Assembly (NCBI RefSeq): GCF_004104055.1
Contig: NZ_QOVJ01000008.1
Location: 98,135 to 162,134 of the forward strand
Length of the DNA stretch: 64,000 bases
From: Leeuwenhoekiella aestuarii
Lineage (GTDB): Bacteria > Bacteroidota > Bacteroidia > Flavobacteriales > Flavobacteriaceae
Direction: 5' to 3'
The position numbers were made by a program, and so were the translations under genes. The notes below the pieces were generated by a model that worked only from the letters and a program-made list of their open reading frames with translations, searched no databases and was not told where the DNA came from. The first letter of the stretch is position 1. Each line of letters opens with the position of its first letter. Shown here one piece after another: positions 1 to 8,706 of the stretch.

Positions 1-20
1 GACTGCGCTCGAAGTGACAG
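1..20. repeat. Family B dispersed repeat, edge copy
   Basis: The window opens with GACTGCGCTCGAAGTGACAG. This matches the core of a repeat seen again at 1433-1541 and 4700-4733. It lies 3' of rfbB in the spacer of the polysaccharide locus. It is short and cut by the window edge, so its full extent is unknown. Confidence 0.5.
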
Positions 21-87
21 TAAATGGTCAATCCAAATGACCCGATAATTATCAGAGGGGGATATAGCTAACGGCTAAGAGTCTTTA

Positions 88-1137
88 CTAATTTTCCTCG
101 TATTGCTTACTATAATACTCTTGATAGGCGCCACTGGTCACATTCGCCAACCACTCCGGGTTTTCAAAATACCACTCGATAGTTTTTTGAAGCCCTTCTT
201 CAAAAGTCACGGAAGGCTCCCATCCCAATTCATTTTTGATCTTAGTAGCATCAATCGCGTAGCGCAAATCATGACCGGGACGGTCTTTTACAAAAGTGAT
301 CAATTCAGCTGAAGCTCCTTCAGATCTCCCCAGTTTTTGATCCATCTGCCTGCACAATAATTTAACCAAATCAATATTTTTCCACTCGTTAAAGCCTCCA
401 ATATTATAGGTTTCAGCATGCTTACCCTCGTGAAAAACCAGATCTATTGCCCGGGCATGGTCTATCACATACAACCAGTCGCGGGTATAGTTACCGTCTC
501 CATAAACCGGAAGCGGCTTGTTTTGAATGATATTGTTTAAGAACAACGGAATCAGTTTTTCCGGAAAATGATTAGGCCCGTAATTGTTAGAACAATTGGT
601 GATCACATAAGGTAAACCGTACGTTTCGCCATAAGCGCGTACAAAATGATCAGAGCTGGCCTTAGAAGCGGAATAGGGAGAGTTCGGATCGTAAGAGGTC
701 GTTTCGGTAAATAAGCCCTCAGCCCCTAAAGCTCCGTACACCTCATCGGTACTCACATGATAAAAACGTTTCCCTGCATAAACCCCCTCCCAAATCGATT
801 TAGCAGCATTCAGTAAATTCATCGTCCCCAATACATTGGTCTTCACGAAAGCCAACGGATCTTTAATAGAACGGTCTACGTGAGATTCTGCCGCCAGATG
901 CACAACTCCGTCAAATTGCTCGGTTTGAAATAGGTTATCTATAAAAGCCGCATCGGTAATATCACCTTTAACAAAAGTGTAGTTAGGTTGCTCCTCGATA
1001 TCGGAAATATTCTCCAGATTTCCGGCATACGTCAAGGCATCCAGATTATAAATTTGATAAGTAGGATAGTTCAATACAAAACGCCGAACCACATGCGAAC
1101 CGATAAATCCGGCGCCACCGGTGATAAGTATCTTCAT
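88..1137 (-). CDS. rfbB: dTDP-glucose 4,6-dehydratase
   Basis: Converts dTDP-glucose to dTDP-4-keto-6-deoxyglucose, the second step towards dTDP-L-rhamnose and related deoxysugars, in the cytoplasm. The 349-residue protein is a full-length extended SDR. It has the NAD-binding GGAGFIG at residues 7-13, HLAAESHVDRS at 80-90, the catalytic STDEVYG at 129-135, YSASK at 155-159, and NNYGPNHFPEKLIP at 184-197. These are family signatures, so the identification is firm. It is the last visible gene of a leftward polysaccharide locus (upxY, wzi-like, ugd, rfbB). The rest of the dTDP-sugar pathway (rfbA, rfbC, rfbD) is presumably beyond the left edge. A 476-nt repeat-rich spacer separates it from ugd, so co-transcription is likely but not shown. 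Confidence 0.96.
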   Translation of the reverse strand: MKILITGGAGFIGSHVVRRFVLNYPTYQIYNLDALTYAGNLENISDIEEQPNYTFVKGDITDAAFIDNLFQTEQFDGVVHLAAESHVDRSIKDPLAFVKTNVLGTMNLLNAAKSIWEGVYAGKRFYHVSTDEVYGALGAEGLFTETTSYDPNSPYSASKASSDHFVRAYGETYGLPYVITNCSNNYGPNHFPEKLIPLFLNNIIQNKPLPVYGDGNYTRDWLYVIDHARAIDLVFHEGKHAETYNIGGFNEWKNIDLVKLLCRQMDQKLGRSEGASAELITFVKDRPGHDLRYAIDATKIKNELGWEPSVTFEEGLQKTIEWYFENPEWLANVTSGAYQEYYSKQYEEN

Positions 1138-1432
1138 AAGTAATCAGTTAAGTTATAATAACGCTAAAATACGTGTTTAAATAAAAAGAGCCTGTTCCTG
1201 ACGAAAAGCACTTTTAAAGTAAGGAGTGCGTTTTCAAGCACCACAGATTTCTTTAAAAATTTCATCACAAAACCCAGAAGCAGTTCAAGTCATCCCGACA
1301 GCTACCGGGATTAGACCACAAAAGTCGAAATCAAATGTATCGAGAAGCTACTGAACTAAAAGTAACGCAACACTAGTAAATTTAATTAATACAAAGTCTT
1401 CTCGATACAAATCAAGCTCCGTCACCACTCCG

Positions 1433-1541
1433 CTTCATGCACTCGAAGTGACAATTTGCTGTCAGTTCGAGCGTGTCACACGGAGCGCAGTCGAAGTGAC
1501 AATCCTTTATCAATTAGCGCCCGTCACACTGAGCTTGTCGA
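1433..1541. repeat. Cluster of three family B repeats
   Basis: Three diverged copies lie head to tail: one ending CACTCGAAGTGACAA near 1454, one reading CACACGGAGCGCAGTCGAAG near 1477-1497, and one reading GTCACACTGAGCTTGTCGAA near 1523-1542. The shared core is an imperfect palindrome around (C)GCTCGAAGTGAC. They are non-coding and probably REP-like. Confidence 0.6.
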
Positions 1542-1558
1542 AGTGTGCAATCAATCCC

Positions 1559-1592
1559 CTTCTTCCTCCCGATAGCTATCGGGAGGAAGAAG
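1559..1592. repeat. Perfect 34-bp palindrome
   Basis: The two 17-nt halves, meeting at GATAG|CTATC, are exact reverse complements with no loop. It sits 21 nt past the 3' end of ugd (minus strand). It could form a stable hairpin or cruciform and may act as a terminator or mRNA-stabilising structure, although no T-tract follows on the minus strand. Confidence 0.75.
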
Positions 1593-1613
1593 AGCTGGAG
1601 ACGAGGAAACCCG

Positions 1614-3008
1614 TTAACTCCCTATCGCATAAAAATCAAACCCGATTTCTTCCAATACCTTACGATCGAGCAGCCTGCGCCCGTCAAATAAAAAGGCTGG
1701 TTTCAGCATGTGTGCATATATTGAATTCCAGTCTAAGGTTTTAAACACATCCCATTCGGTCATCAAAGCTACCGCATGAGCTTGGTCACATGCTTCTTCA
1801 GCGGAATTTACTACGTGGATAAGTGCGCGGTTCTCGGCTTCAGAACGCGTCCCTAAATAATCCAGATCTGCTAAGATCTGCTCCTGGGTCACTTTAGGAT
1901 CATACACCACCACCGTAGCCTGCTCGTTAAGCAGATAGTCGGCCACATAGATCGAAGCCGATTCCCGGGTATCGTTGGTATCTTTTTTAAACGCCCACCC
2001 CAACATCGCGATTCGCTTTCCGGAAACGGTATTATACAGCGTTTTGACAAGTTTAGCGGCAAAACGGCGTTTCTGATGGTCGTTCATAATAATAACCTGC
2101 TCCCAGTAGTCTGCTACCTCATGCAGCCCAAAAGACTTCGCGATATACACCAGGTTTAAAATATCTTTTTGAAAACAAGAACCGCCAAAACCCACAGAAG
2201 CCTGTAAGAATTTTGGGCCGATACGACTGTCCATCCCTATTGCCTTAGAAACTTCCTGAATATCAGCTCCCGTAACTTCACACAGTTCAGACAAGGCATT
2301 GATACTCGAGACCCGTTGGGCTAAGAATGCGTTGGCAGTCAGTTTAGACAATTCCGAAGACCACACATTGGTGGTTAAGATATTATCCTCGGTCACCCAA
2401 TGTGCATAGACACCCACCAAAGCTTGTATCGCTTCCCGTCCTGCTTCAGTATCCAGATCCCCGCCGATCAAAACCCGGTCGGGTTTATGTAAATCACTTA
2501 CCGCAGTGCCTTCTGCTAAGAACTCCGGATTGGAAAGGATCTGAAAATTCACGCCATTTCCGGTATTATCCAATATATTTTTTAAAGCTTCGGCTGTACG
2601 CACCGGGAGGGTCGATTTCTCAACCACGATCTTATCGGTGGTAGCCACCCGGGCGATCTGGCGCGCGCAGAGTTCGATGTACTTCAGATCCGCAGCCATC
2701 CCCTTACCCATTCCATAGGTTTTGGTGGGCGTATTTACCGAAATAAAGATCATATCCGCTGCATCAATAGCTGCATCCACATCCGTAGAAAAAAACAAAT
2801 TGCGACCCCGTGCTTCGGCGACCACTTCAGACAAGCCCGGTTCGTAGATCGGGATGTGCTCGACATCCGGATTATTCCAGGCGGCGATACGCTGTTCATT
2901 AATATCTACGACCGTTACGGTGATCTCAGGGGATTTCTGAGCGATGATCGCCATAGTAGGCCCACCCACATATCCGGCCCCAATACAACAGATGTTTTTA
3001 ACTTTCAT
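1614..3008 (-). CDS. ugd: UDP-glucose 6-dehydrogenase
   Basis: Oxidises UDP-glucose to UDP-glucuronate with two NAD+, supplying uronic acid for surface polysaccharide. I chose the ATG at 3008 (464 residues), because the upstream ATG at 3029 adds seven residues that lie in a family A repeat. The N-terminal NAD fold has GAGYVG at residues 10-15. The thiol loop [10 protein letters not shown] places the catalytic Cys at 278. The length, [21 protein letters not shown] and the context of [10 protein letters not shown] resemble the animal/plant-type enzyme (about 460-490 residues) more than the shorter typical bacterial Ugd. It lies between the Wzi-like gene and rfbB on the same strand. Confidence 0.95.
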   Translation of the reverse strand: MKVKNICCIGAGYVGGPTMAIIAQKSPEITVTVVDINEQRIAAWNNPDVEHIPIYEPGLSEVVAEARGRNLFFSTDVDAAIDAADMIFISVNTPTKTYGMGKGMAADLKYIELCARQIARVATTDKIVVEKSTLPVRTAEALKNILDNTGNGVNFQILSNPEFLAEGTAVSDLHKPDRVLIGGDLDTEAGREAIQALVGVYAHWVTEDNILTTNVWSSELSKLTANAFLAQRVSSINALSELCEVTGADIQEVSKAIGMDSRIGPKFLQASVGFGGSCFQKDILNLVYIAKSFGLHEVADYWEQVIIMNDHQKRRFAAKLVKTLYNTVSGKRIAMLGWAFKKDTNDTRESASIYVADYLLNEQATVVVYDPKVTQEQILADLDYLGTRSEAENRALIHVVNSAEEACDQAHAVALMTEWDVFKTLDWNSIYAHMLKPAFLFDGRRLLDRKVLEEIGFDFYAIGS

Positions 3009-3023
3009 AAGAAATACACTTAT

Positions 3024-3305
3024 TTTCATTTCCGCGAAGGCGGAAAGCTTTATTTGTCCGTTTCCACGAAGGTGGAAACCTCAATAATTATATTGTTTAT
3101 CATTCCCGCGTTGGCGGGAATCTCTCAAAATAAAATTCTTTTTTCAACTCCTTTGAAGACAGGAAAACTTTATTTGTCTGTTTCCGTGAAGACAGAAAAA
3201 CATTTTTTGTCCGTTTCCGTACTTCGACTAGCGCTCAGAATAGACTCCGGTGGAAACCTCAATCATTATATTGTTTATCATTCCCGTATAGGCGGGAATC
3301 TCATA
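3024..3305. repeat. Family A hairpin repeat cluster with a nested family B insert
   Basis: The spacer between the Wzi-like gene and ugd is almost entirely repeats. Hairpins occur at 3029-3046 (TTTCCGCGAAGGCGGAAA), about 3061-3078, about 3103-3121, two degenerate copies near 3146-3200, and about 3281-3299. A unit of about 80 nt (hairpin, CCTCAAT-ATTATATTGTTTATCATT, second hairpin) occurs at about 3056-3125 and again at about 3205-3303. In the second unit the first hairpin is split by about 28 nt resembling family B. There is no gene here. Confidence 0.75.
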
Positions 3306-3307
3306 AA

Positions 3308-4669
3308 TCATTCCTTAAACTGATACCGATATCCCAATCCTACACCTAACGTATTCTGGGTTCGGTCACTCCAATCCAATCCGGCATAGCCGGTAAACGT
3401 CCCAAAGGAAGTGGCATACCCCAGCGCTCCATAGCTGTACAAAGCATGCTCACGGGATTCATAAGGAAAATTGTACGTCCCTAAATTGGTCACATAACTT
3501 ATTTTACCACGGTATAACAGCTTCCCTATGCTTCCGGTTGCCCCCAGGTGCAAGACATAACTTCGGTCATTAAGATTCTCCTGGTCAAAGCTTCCGGGTA
3601 GTATAAACGGCAACCCGATCACCCGCTTATTATAAGTCCATCCAGACCTATAGGTAAAATTATAAAAATACCGATCCCCTTCTTTGCCAAAAATACCCGG
3701 TGTTGGACGCCCGCTTTGCGAAACGGTCTGTACATACTCCAGATCTACCGCATCCAGCCATGATACCTTTTTCGGTTCCAGATACACCCCCCAAACCCCA
3801 TCGGGGAAGTTATTCAGTTCGATCCCGGAAGCATCTTCAAATAAATTCTGATGATACAAGCGCAGGTTATAATTTTCTCGGGTCATATCATAAGCCAGTT
3901 CATAAGAGCCCAACCCATTCCCCAGGCTGTTGATCTGATCCCCTCCACTTGCCGTCTCACCCCCCGAACTCCCAAAAAATACTCGAATATAATCGGAAAA
4001 GGAATCGGGTTGTTGCCCATACTGAGGCGAACTTCCGCCATACTGTACATAGTGTTTCATACTCCCGCTCAGGCGGTCGTTCTTACTAAACACCAGCGCC
4101 AGCTCCAGGCTTTTATGATGCACCTGCGCGTTAGTCACATAGCGATCTTCCTCTAAAAAGTAATGCCCAAACGTGGCTTTGGCTTCAAACCATGTAAAGA
4201 TCTTTAGCGGCTTCAACATCTGTATATACACTCCCGGTAACGCCCGCGCATTGTTACTCCAGATGATATCGCCACCCACACTCGAGATCCCGCGTAGCTT
4301 TTCTTTACGATGCTTCATACCTGCACTGGCCTCTACGATTCCCCAGGTATAGGTCGCATACAACTCATCAATCTTCACCCCGTCATACAGCCCGTCGTTC
4401 GCCAAAAGCCCACCGCCTACTTCCAGTCGGTTTTGTTCATTAAATTGGTTTGCATACGATGCCTGCACCAAACCGAGTACGTTAGTCTCGGCATCCAGAC
4501 GTCCATATTGATTGGAGTACATCCAAAAGGGATTTTCAGAACCGGTCGCCGCAAATCCTTTTCCTTCTACAGCAAGCACAAACCCGTTTGCTTCCTGATC
4601 TTGTGCACCCGCAGCACCCCACACGAGCATCAGGCTCACAACTAGTTTATATAGATTATTTTTATACAC
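3308..4669 (-). CDS. Wzi-like capsule assembly outer-membrane protein
   Basis: The 453-residue secreted protein starts with a signal peptide (roughly residues 1-22, ending GAAGA). Long alternating hydrophobic/polar segments follow, typical of an outer-membrane beta-barrel, and it ends in LGVGLGYRYQF. Residues such as NPFWMYSNQYGRLD, DELYATYTWGIVEASAGMKH and GIWSN-like segments resemble the Bacteroidota Wzi/capsule-assembly family (Pfam Wzi). E. coli Wzi binds capsule at the surface, and I infer a similar export or retention role here. Position between upxY and ugd supports this. Specific substrate unknown. Confidence 0.82.
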   Translation of the reverse strand: MYKNNLYKLVVSLMLVWGAAGAQDQEANGFVLAVEGKGFAATGSENPFWMYSNQYGRLDAETNVLGLVQASYANQFNEQNRLEVGGGLLANDGLYDGVKIDELYATYTWGIVEASAGMKHRKEKLRGISSVGGDIIWSNNARALPGVYIQMLKPLKIFTWFEAKATFGHYFLEEDRYVTNAQVHHKSLELALVFSKNDRLSGSMKHYVQYGGSSPQYGQQPDSFSDYIRVFFGSSGGETASGGDQINSLGNGLGSYELAYDMTRENYNLRLYHQNLFEDASGIELNNFPDGVWGVYLEPKKVSWLDAVDLEYVQTVSQSGRPTPGIFGKEGDRYFYNFTYRSGWTYNKRVIGLPFILPGSFDQENLNDRSYVLHLGATGSIGKLLYRGKISYVTNLGTYNFPYESREHALYSYGALGYATSFGTFTGYAGLDWSDRTQNTLGVGLGYRYQFKE

Positions 4670-5081
4670 GTATTTGAATATCTATTTTTTTTTATAGTTC
4701 TCGACTGCACTTCGACTGCGCTCAGTGTGACACAATCAAAGAGACAGCCCATTGGACTCCTGGTGGGCATCTCGATACCCATTTAGCTCCGTTAACACCT
4801 TATTAAATGTACACAAAGGACACGTGTCGTCAGTTCGGTTGATCCCGTAGCTATTGAGAGGATAGAGCCTTAGAGAACCAAAGGTTAAATGAAATCTTTT
4901 AAAACTTATAAAAAGTGGTCAGGAAAATCCAGAGCAACTACCTATCAGTTACAAGCCTTATCTCCGACCTACTCCCATGGCTTCGCCGTATGAGTCCCAT
5001 TTTGAGTCTCACAGCAATTAAAAAATTAAGACAAAGCACGAGTTGCCTTGTCTTTGAGTTTACTTCGTTACGAAGTTTATG
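4670..5081. other. 412-nt spacer downstream of upxY, no gene
   Basis: Lies between upxY and the Wzi-like gene, both on the minus strand. It holds one family B repeat near 4700-4733 and small hairpins near 5029-5055 (AAGACAA...TTGTCTT) and 5062-5076 (ACTTCG-TTA-CGAAGT). The plus-strand frame at 4915-5172 overlaps upxY antisense and has no recognisable content. Possibly an untranslated leader on which the antiterminator acts, but no motif proves it. Confidence 0.6.
4700..4733. repeat. Family B dispersed repeat
   Basis: Contains CTTCGACTGCGCTCAGTGTG, the clearest copy of family B in the window. It lies about 30 nt upstream of the Wzi-like start codon on the minus strand. Non-coding. Confidence 0.6.
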
Positions 5082-5561
5082 TTATACTTTACTCACATCC
5101 CGAATAGAAGCGACAACCACTACCCCAAGATCTTTAAGAACCAAACGCATGGTTTTAGGTCCTATTTCATGAATCACCGCTTTTTTATCTTTTAAAGGTC
5201 CGCTCGATAGCTTTACAGCATCCCCGGGACGGTACTGCTTCACCTCAAAATCTTCAAGCTTTTCATCGGCCAACCAACTTTTAATGGTTTCGATCTCTGC
5301 ATCCCGCACTACAGCCGGTTTACCCAACCAAAACAAATAACGCACCACCCCATGAACCCCAAACACGCGATTGCGCTGGTTTTCAGAAAGCTGTACAAAG
5401 ACATAGGATTTAAACAGAGGAACCTCTAGTTTCTTCTTGCGATCACTCCATACTCTCACTTCTGTGATTGTTGGACAGAACACTGTTACCCCTATTCGCT
5501 TCAATGCCGAAGCGACTTTTTTTTCTGATTGCGGTTTAACGTATAGTACGTACCAATTCAT
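5082..5561 (-). CDS. UpxY-family transcription antiterminator (NusG paralogue)
   Basis: A 159-residue NusG-type protein. The NGN domain covers about residues 1-97 (MNWYVLYVKPQSEKKVASAL, then PLFKSYVFVQL) and a C-terminal KOW-like domain covers about 108-150 (YRPGDAVKLSSGPLKDKKA). In Bacteroides, UpxY paralogues are the first gene of a capsule locus and prevent early termination of that operon. Here it is likewise the first leftward gene, followed by a Wzi-like gene, ugd and rfbB. I infer it controls this polysaccharide operon. It is too divergent and wrongly placed (not beside secE/rplK) to be housekeeping NusG. Confidence 0.88.
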   Translation of the reverse strand: MNWYVLYVKPQSEKKVASALKRIGVTVFCPTITEVRVWSDRKKKLEVPLFKSYVFVQLSENQRNRVFGVHGVVRYLFWLGKPAVVRDAEIETIKSWLADEKLEDFEVKQYRPGDAVKLSSGPLKDKKAVIHEIGPKTMRLVLKDLGVVVVASIRDVSKV

Positions 5562-5795
5562 TAAGTAAACTGCTTTATAGAGTTTGAAAAATTTAGGGGA
5601 TTTCTAACTACTAACGAAGCGAAAATAAGTAAAACGGGAAATTAAACAAGGATAATTTTGCATTTAATTTTACGAAATAATTAAGAATCAGACCGCCTGC
5701 ACCCCTCGAAAACGATTGAACAGTAACACCCAATACCGTATCTATATTTTATTAACCTGAGGCACAGTTTGCTGCTTTTTAGATCGATCCGTGTA

Positions 5796-7241
5796 TTAAA
5801 AATGCTTTTGAAGAAAAGCCATGGCATTGAGAGACATAATACGGTCTATCATTTCCCCGGCAGGGATTTTATTGAATTCCTTATGAATACGATCTTGCTG
5901 CAGGTAATTGTAAGCGTGTCGCTCTAAAAAATCACTAAGGTAGGGCAATTCTTCGGCAGTCCAGAACGCATTAAGCGGATCAATAATGCCATCAAAATCA
6001 GAGCCTATCGCCATACAATCCCAGGCAAATAAACCTTCAGCATCTAAAACCTCTAAAATATGCTGTATTTGATTCCACAATAATTCAGACCGGTAATGCA
6101 TGATTTTGTGGCGCCGGGTTGCGTGCCGGGTGGTTTTTAAGGTTTGTTCACTGGCCACCCGACGTTCATCCAATTGCAAACCGATGATCCCGCCACTTTT
6201 CGCGAGAATTATAAGTTCTTCATCATAAAAGTTTATCGACTTACTATGCAACTTTTGAGCCGTTTCCGGATAAACCATTACGGGTTCTTCCGGGGATTTG
6301 AGACCATTCACAGCCCCATGACTAATCAATATAGGCAAGCCCGTATAGGCAGCATGGGTTTTCAATTCAAGATAATATTCATAACGGGCCTTCACACTCA
6401 TATGCTTCACATCTATTAAGATCTGACTTCCTTTAGAGGTATCTAAAAGCAAGTCAAGTACCTTTTTACCGAGTGCCGTAAAACCAAGTCCCATACCAAA
6501 ACGTTGATCAGCCTGCTTCTTGATGAGTCCACTGAAGCTTTCTTCATGCCCACAGATATGATTCCAGAAATGATGAGCCATGGTCACAAACAAGGGCGGA
6601 TGTTCCCAGTTTTTTAATTGTTCTAAATTACGGAGCACTTCCTGCTCATCCGGATCTTCCTTAAATCCGGTATTCAAAACATGCAATCCTTCAATACTGA
6701 GAATCACACAAACAGTATAAATTCCCTGCTCCTCCTCTTGTGCCTTTATAATATCTATCTCGGTATACGAGTTGACGAGACGATACCGAAACTTCCCTTC
6801 TTTTAAAGTAACAACCTTTCCATCTAATTGCTTATAAAAAGCATATTCAGCCTGCAGATCCTTAAAATAATCAGTAAACCCCTGAATGTGATCAATACGC
6901 TTCTTCCCCAGACCAGTTGCAAAGTTGGCTGCAAGATCCAGCAAGAATTCGTTATTCATCTTATTTCTCACAAACCATTTCTCCATAGGGTAAAGAGACA
7001 CGCACACCACCCCAACTCCCCCGTAAGCCAGTGCGGTAAAGTTGGATTGAGAAAATTTAGTGAGACCGGTTAGGTAGTTTAAGACTTTATCAAAAACAGA
7101 AGGGGGATCGTAATGCCATATGGAGTTTTTAGAACTTCTTCTGGTTGCATTCTTACCGGCAGTTTTGCTATTAAAACTTTTACCATAAGGTTTTAAGGCA
7201 GGATGACAATGCAGATCAACATAAAAATTAGCTGTATTCAT
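5796..7241 (-). CDS. Membrane dipeptidase-like peptidase (M19 family)
   Basis: A 481-residue amidohydrolase-fold enzyme of the renal dipeptidase family. Candidate metal ligands are visible in order: HxH at residues 11-13, Glu184 (SIEGLH), His280 (IDVKHMS), His308 (LISHGAVNG), and the Asp-rich AIGSDFDG at 411-418. It is longer than typical M19 enzymes (about 350-410) and has no signal peptide, suggesting a cytoplasmic protein. M19 members cleave dipeptides, often with D-amino acids or a dehydro bond, and the substrate here is unknown. Transcribed alone on the minus strand, with a repeat-rich 5' region (7242-7434). Confidence 0.82.
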   Translation of the reverse strand: MNTANFYVDLHCHPALKPYGKSFNSKTAGKNATRRSSKNSIWHYDPPSVFDKVLNYLTGLTKFSQSNFTALAYGGVGVVCVSLYPMEKWFVRNKMNNEFLLDLAANFATGLGKKRIDHIQGFTDYFKDLQAEYAFYKQLDGKVVTLKEGKFRYRLVNSYTEIDIIKAQEEEQGIYTVCVILSIEGLHVLNTGFKEDPDEQEVLRNLEQLKNWEHPPLFVTMAHHFWNHICGHEESFSGLIKKQADQRFGMGLGFTALGKKVLDLLLDTSKGSQILIDVKHMSVKARYEYYLELKTHAAYTGLPILISHGAVNGLKSPEEPVMVYPETAQKLHSKSINFYDEELIILAKSGGIIGLQLDERRVASEQTLKTTRHATRRHKIMHYRSELLWNQIQHILEVLDAEGLFAWDCMAIGSDFDGIIDPLNAFWTAEELPYLSDFLERHAYNYLQQDRIHKEFNKIPAGEMIDRIMSLNAMAFLQKHF

Positions 7242-7341
7242 AACATGAGTTTTAAGTTACTCAGGGGCTATAACTAATAAAGCGACAGTAAGTTACGATT
7301 TAATTGAATACGTTTCATTCCGCATAGTCAGTTAATTAATT

Positions 7342-7434
7342 ACCTCGTGAAAAACCTACCAAGCTTGCAACGGAACACTAATTTTCAATTTCACAGAAAG
7401 CCTCGGAAGTGTTAAATTGTTTGAGAGCACCACT
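7342..7434. repeat. Family C dispersed element, copy 1
   Basis: Starts ACCTCG and continues ...ATTTTCAATTTC...AGCCTCGG...TTAAA...TTTG..., matching the copy at 20637-20734 over most of its length. It lies between the rhodanese terminator and the dipeptidase gene. Non-coding. Confidence 0.55.
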
Positions 7435-7463
7435 AAAAAAAGGAGCCGAAAGGGCTCCTTTTT
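7435..7463 (-). terminator. Rho-independent terminator of the rhodanese gene
   Basis: Stem GGAGCC/GGCTCC extended by A/T pairs, loop GAAAG, with a U-tract on the minus-strand transcript (seven A on the plus strand). It begins 22 nt past the rhodanese stop codon. It could act in both directions. Confidence 0.9.
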
Positions 7464-7484
7464 AGGTCTTATAGAATTTGAAGA

Positions 7485-7805
7485 TTAATCTTCAGCCTCA
7501 GCAACGTCTCCATCCCACTCCATAAATCCTCCCAATAGGTTATAGGTAGTCTCAAAACCCAGCTGATCCATCAATTGCGCAGCCTGACCGCTTCGGTTTC
7601 CTGAACGACAATAGATGTAGTAATTTTTAGATTTATCCAATTCATTTACCTTATCAATAAACCCCTGACCTTCATAAATATCAATATGGTGGGAATTGGG
7701 AATGATACCCTCATCCACTTCATTTTGCGTACGCACATCTAATATATAGGCCTGGTCATCAGAAGCTACTAATTCTTCCCACTCTTCTTGTGTTATATTT
7801 TTCAT
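7485..7805 (-). CDS. Rhodanese-like single-domain protein
   Basis: A 106-residue single rhodanese domain. It contains ILDVRTQNEVDEGIIPNSHHI (residues 21-41) and the active-site loop CRSGNRS with Cys66, the residue that carries persulfide sulfur in active members. No signal peptide, so probably cytoplasmic. It is a separate transcription unit: a candidate promoter at 7834-7864 and a strong terminator at 7435-7463. The sulfur donor and acceptor cannot be read from the sequence. Confidence 0.9.
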   Translation of the reverse strand: MKNITQEEWEELVASDDQAYILDVRTQNEVDEGIIPNSHHIDIYEGQGFIDKVNELDKSKNYYIYCRSGNRSGQAAQLMDQLGFETTYNLLGGFMEWDGDVAEAED

Positions 7806-7833
7806 CTTCTTTGATTTTTAGTATTTGGAATTT

Positions 7834-7864
7834 CAAAGATACATCGTAGCCACCTTTTGCCCAA
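7834..7864 (-). promoter_or_regulatory. Candidate promoter of the rhodanese gene
   Basis: On the minus strand: TTG (7864-7862), 20 nt, then TATCTTTG (7841-7834), matching the Bacteroidota -33/-7 pattern. The start codon is 29 nt downstream. Confidence 0.6.
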
Positions 7865-7912
7865 GAGTTACGCAACAATCAAGATTTAAACACGCTAAGG
7901 TTTACCTAAACC

Positions 7913-8020
7913 ACCTCAGAGCATGTTCACGAGACAGGCGGTAGAAACAATTCTTCAATTTCGAGGCATCCCGATAACTAGCTGGACGGTGCATGAAACC
8001 CTTTGGCACTACCGGTAAAA
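7913..8020. repeat. Family C dispersed element, copy 2
   Basis: Begins ACCTCAGAGC, then GAAACAATTCTTCAATTTCG, and ends AAACCCTTTGGCACTACCGG. The last part is almost the same as copy 3 (20637-20734). It lies in the 270-nt spacer between the rhodanese and redoxin genes. Confidence 0.6.
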
Positions 8021-8075
8021 ATCAAAAGCTGCTTTTCTTAACAGCTAGCGCATTTGTCCCCAGGCAGTGACTACC

Positions 8076-8696
8076 CTAGGCTTTTATAGAACATCCTATG
8101 GTCTTAGTGATTGCAGGCTCTACCGCTTCAGCATTCAGTAACGCCTCTACTGCTTGTTCTACAAAGCGTTTGGTAACGGTTAATGCATCTCGTACGCTAT
8201 TGTCAATCGCGCCGATATACCTCACCACCAACTCATTTTCCTCTTTATTTAATAGATAAATATGTGGGGTCTTCGTCGCTCCGAATTGGGAATACACCGT
8301 ATGGCTCTCGTCATATAGATACGGAAACGTATATCCTTGCGCAGCTGCGCGTGCCTGCATCGCTTCAAAATCTTCGCCTGCTTTCAATTCCGGGCTATTC
8401 GGATTGATTGCAAGTACAGGAAAACCTTTTGACTTATACTTTTGATCTAAAGCCAAAATACGGGCTTCGTTAGCCAAAGCAAACGGACACGTGTTACACG
8501 TAAACACAACGATAATTCCTTTCGCATCAGGAAAATCGGATAAAGAAACCTGTTTGCCCGAAACGTCTTGTAGTTTAAAATCTGAAACGGCGTCACCTAA
8601 ATCATAGCCATTGGCAAAATCACCAAAGCCGGCAAAAGCAAATGCTGATACCACCAGTAATGAGGTCAGTCCGATTAATAGTTTAAGTGTTTTCAT
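8076..8696 (-). CDS. Secreted thioredoxin-fold (redoxin/AhpC-TSA-like) protein
   Basis: A 206-residue protein with a signal peptide (about residues 1-22, SAFAFA). A redoxin domain follows, with CxxC at Cys67-Cys70 (FTCNTCPFA) and FPYLYDESHTVYSQFGATKTPHIYLL. The TKTP segment supplies the cis-Pro expected beside the active site in thioredoxin folds. Likely a periplasmic thiol reductase or peroxiredoxin-like protein of a family common in Bacteroidota. It starts 10 nt after the TlpA-like gene on the same strand, so the two are probably one operon. Substrate unknown. Confidence 0.85.
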   Translation of the reverse strand: MKTLKLLIGLTSLLVVSAFAFAGFGDFANGYDLGDAVSDFKLQDVSGKQVSLSDFPDAKGIIVVFTCNTCPFALANEARILALDQKYKSKGFPVLAINPNSPELKAGEDFEAMQARAAAQGYTFPYLYDESHTVYSQFGATKTPHIYLLNKEENELVVRYIGAIDNSVRDALTVTKRFVEQAVEALLNAEAVEPAITKTIGCSIKA

Positions 8697-8706
8697 CTGA
8701 AGAAGT

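Larger units (their letters stand above)
1138..1613. other. 476-nt intergenic region, repeat-rich, no gene
   Basis: No convincing gene on either strand. The right half holds three family B repeats (1433-1541) and a perfect 34-bp palindrome (1559-1592). A shorter hairpin (ATCCCG...CGGGAT) lies near 1285-1311. An open frame on the plus strand at 1448-1744 is made of these repeats plus antisense ugd and is not a gene. I see no clear promoter. Confidence 0.7.

Noticed and set aside
1448..1744. 98-codon plus-strand frame near ugd
   Set aside because: Made of family B repeats, the palindrome and antisense ugd; no protein-like features.
2856..3323. 155-codon plus-strand frame over the ugd start
   Set aside because: Mostly antisense ugd and repeat hairpins (repeated LSVS segments come from the repeats).
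5642..5670. TAATTTTG box on the plus strand upstream of upxY
   Set aside because: Points away from upxY and no plus-strand gene follows; probably chance in AT-rich DNA.
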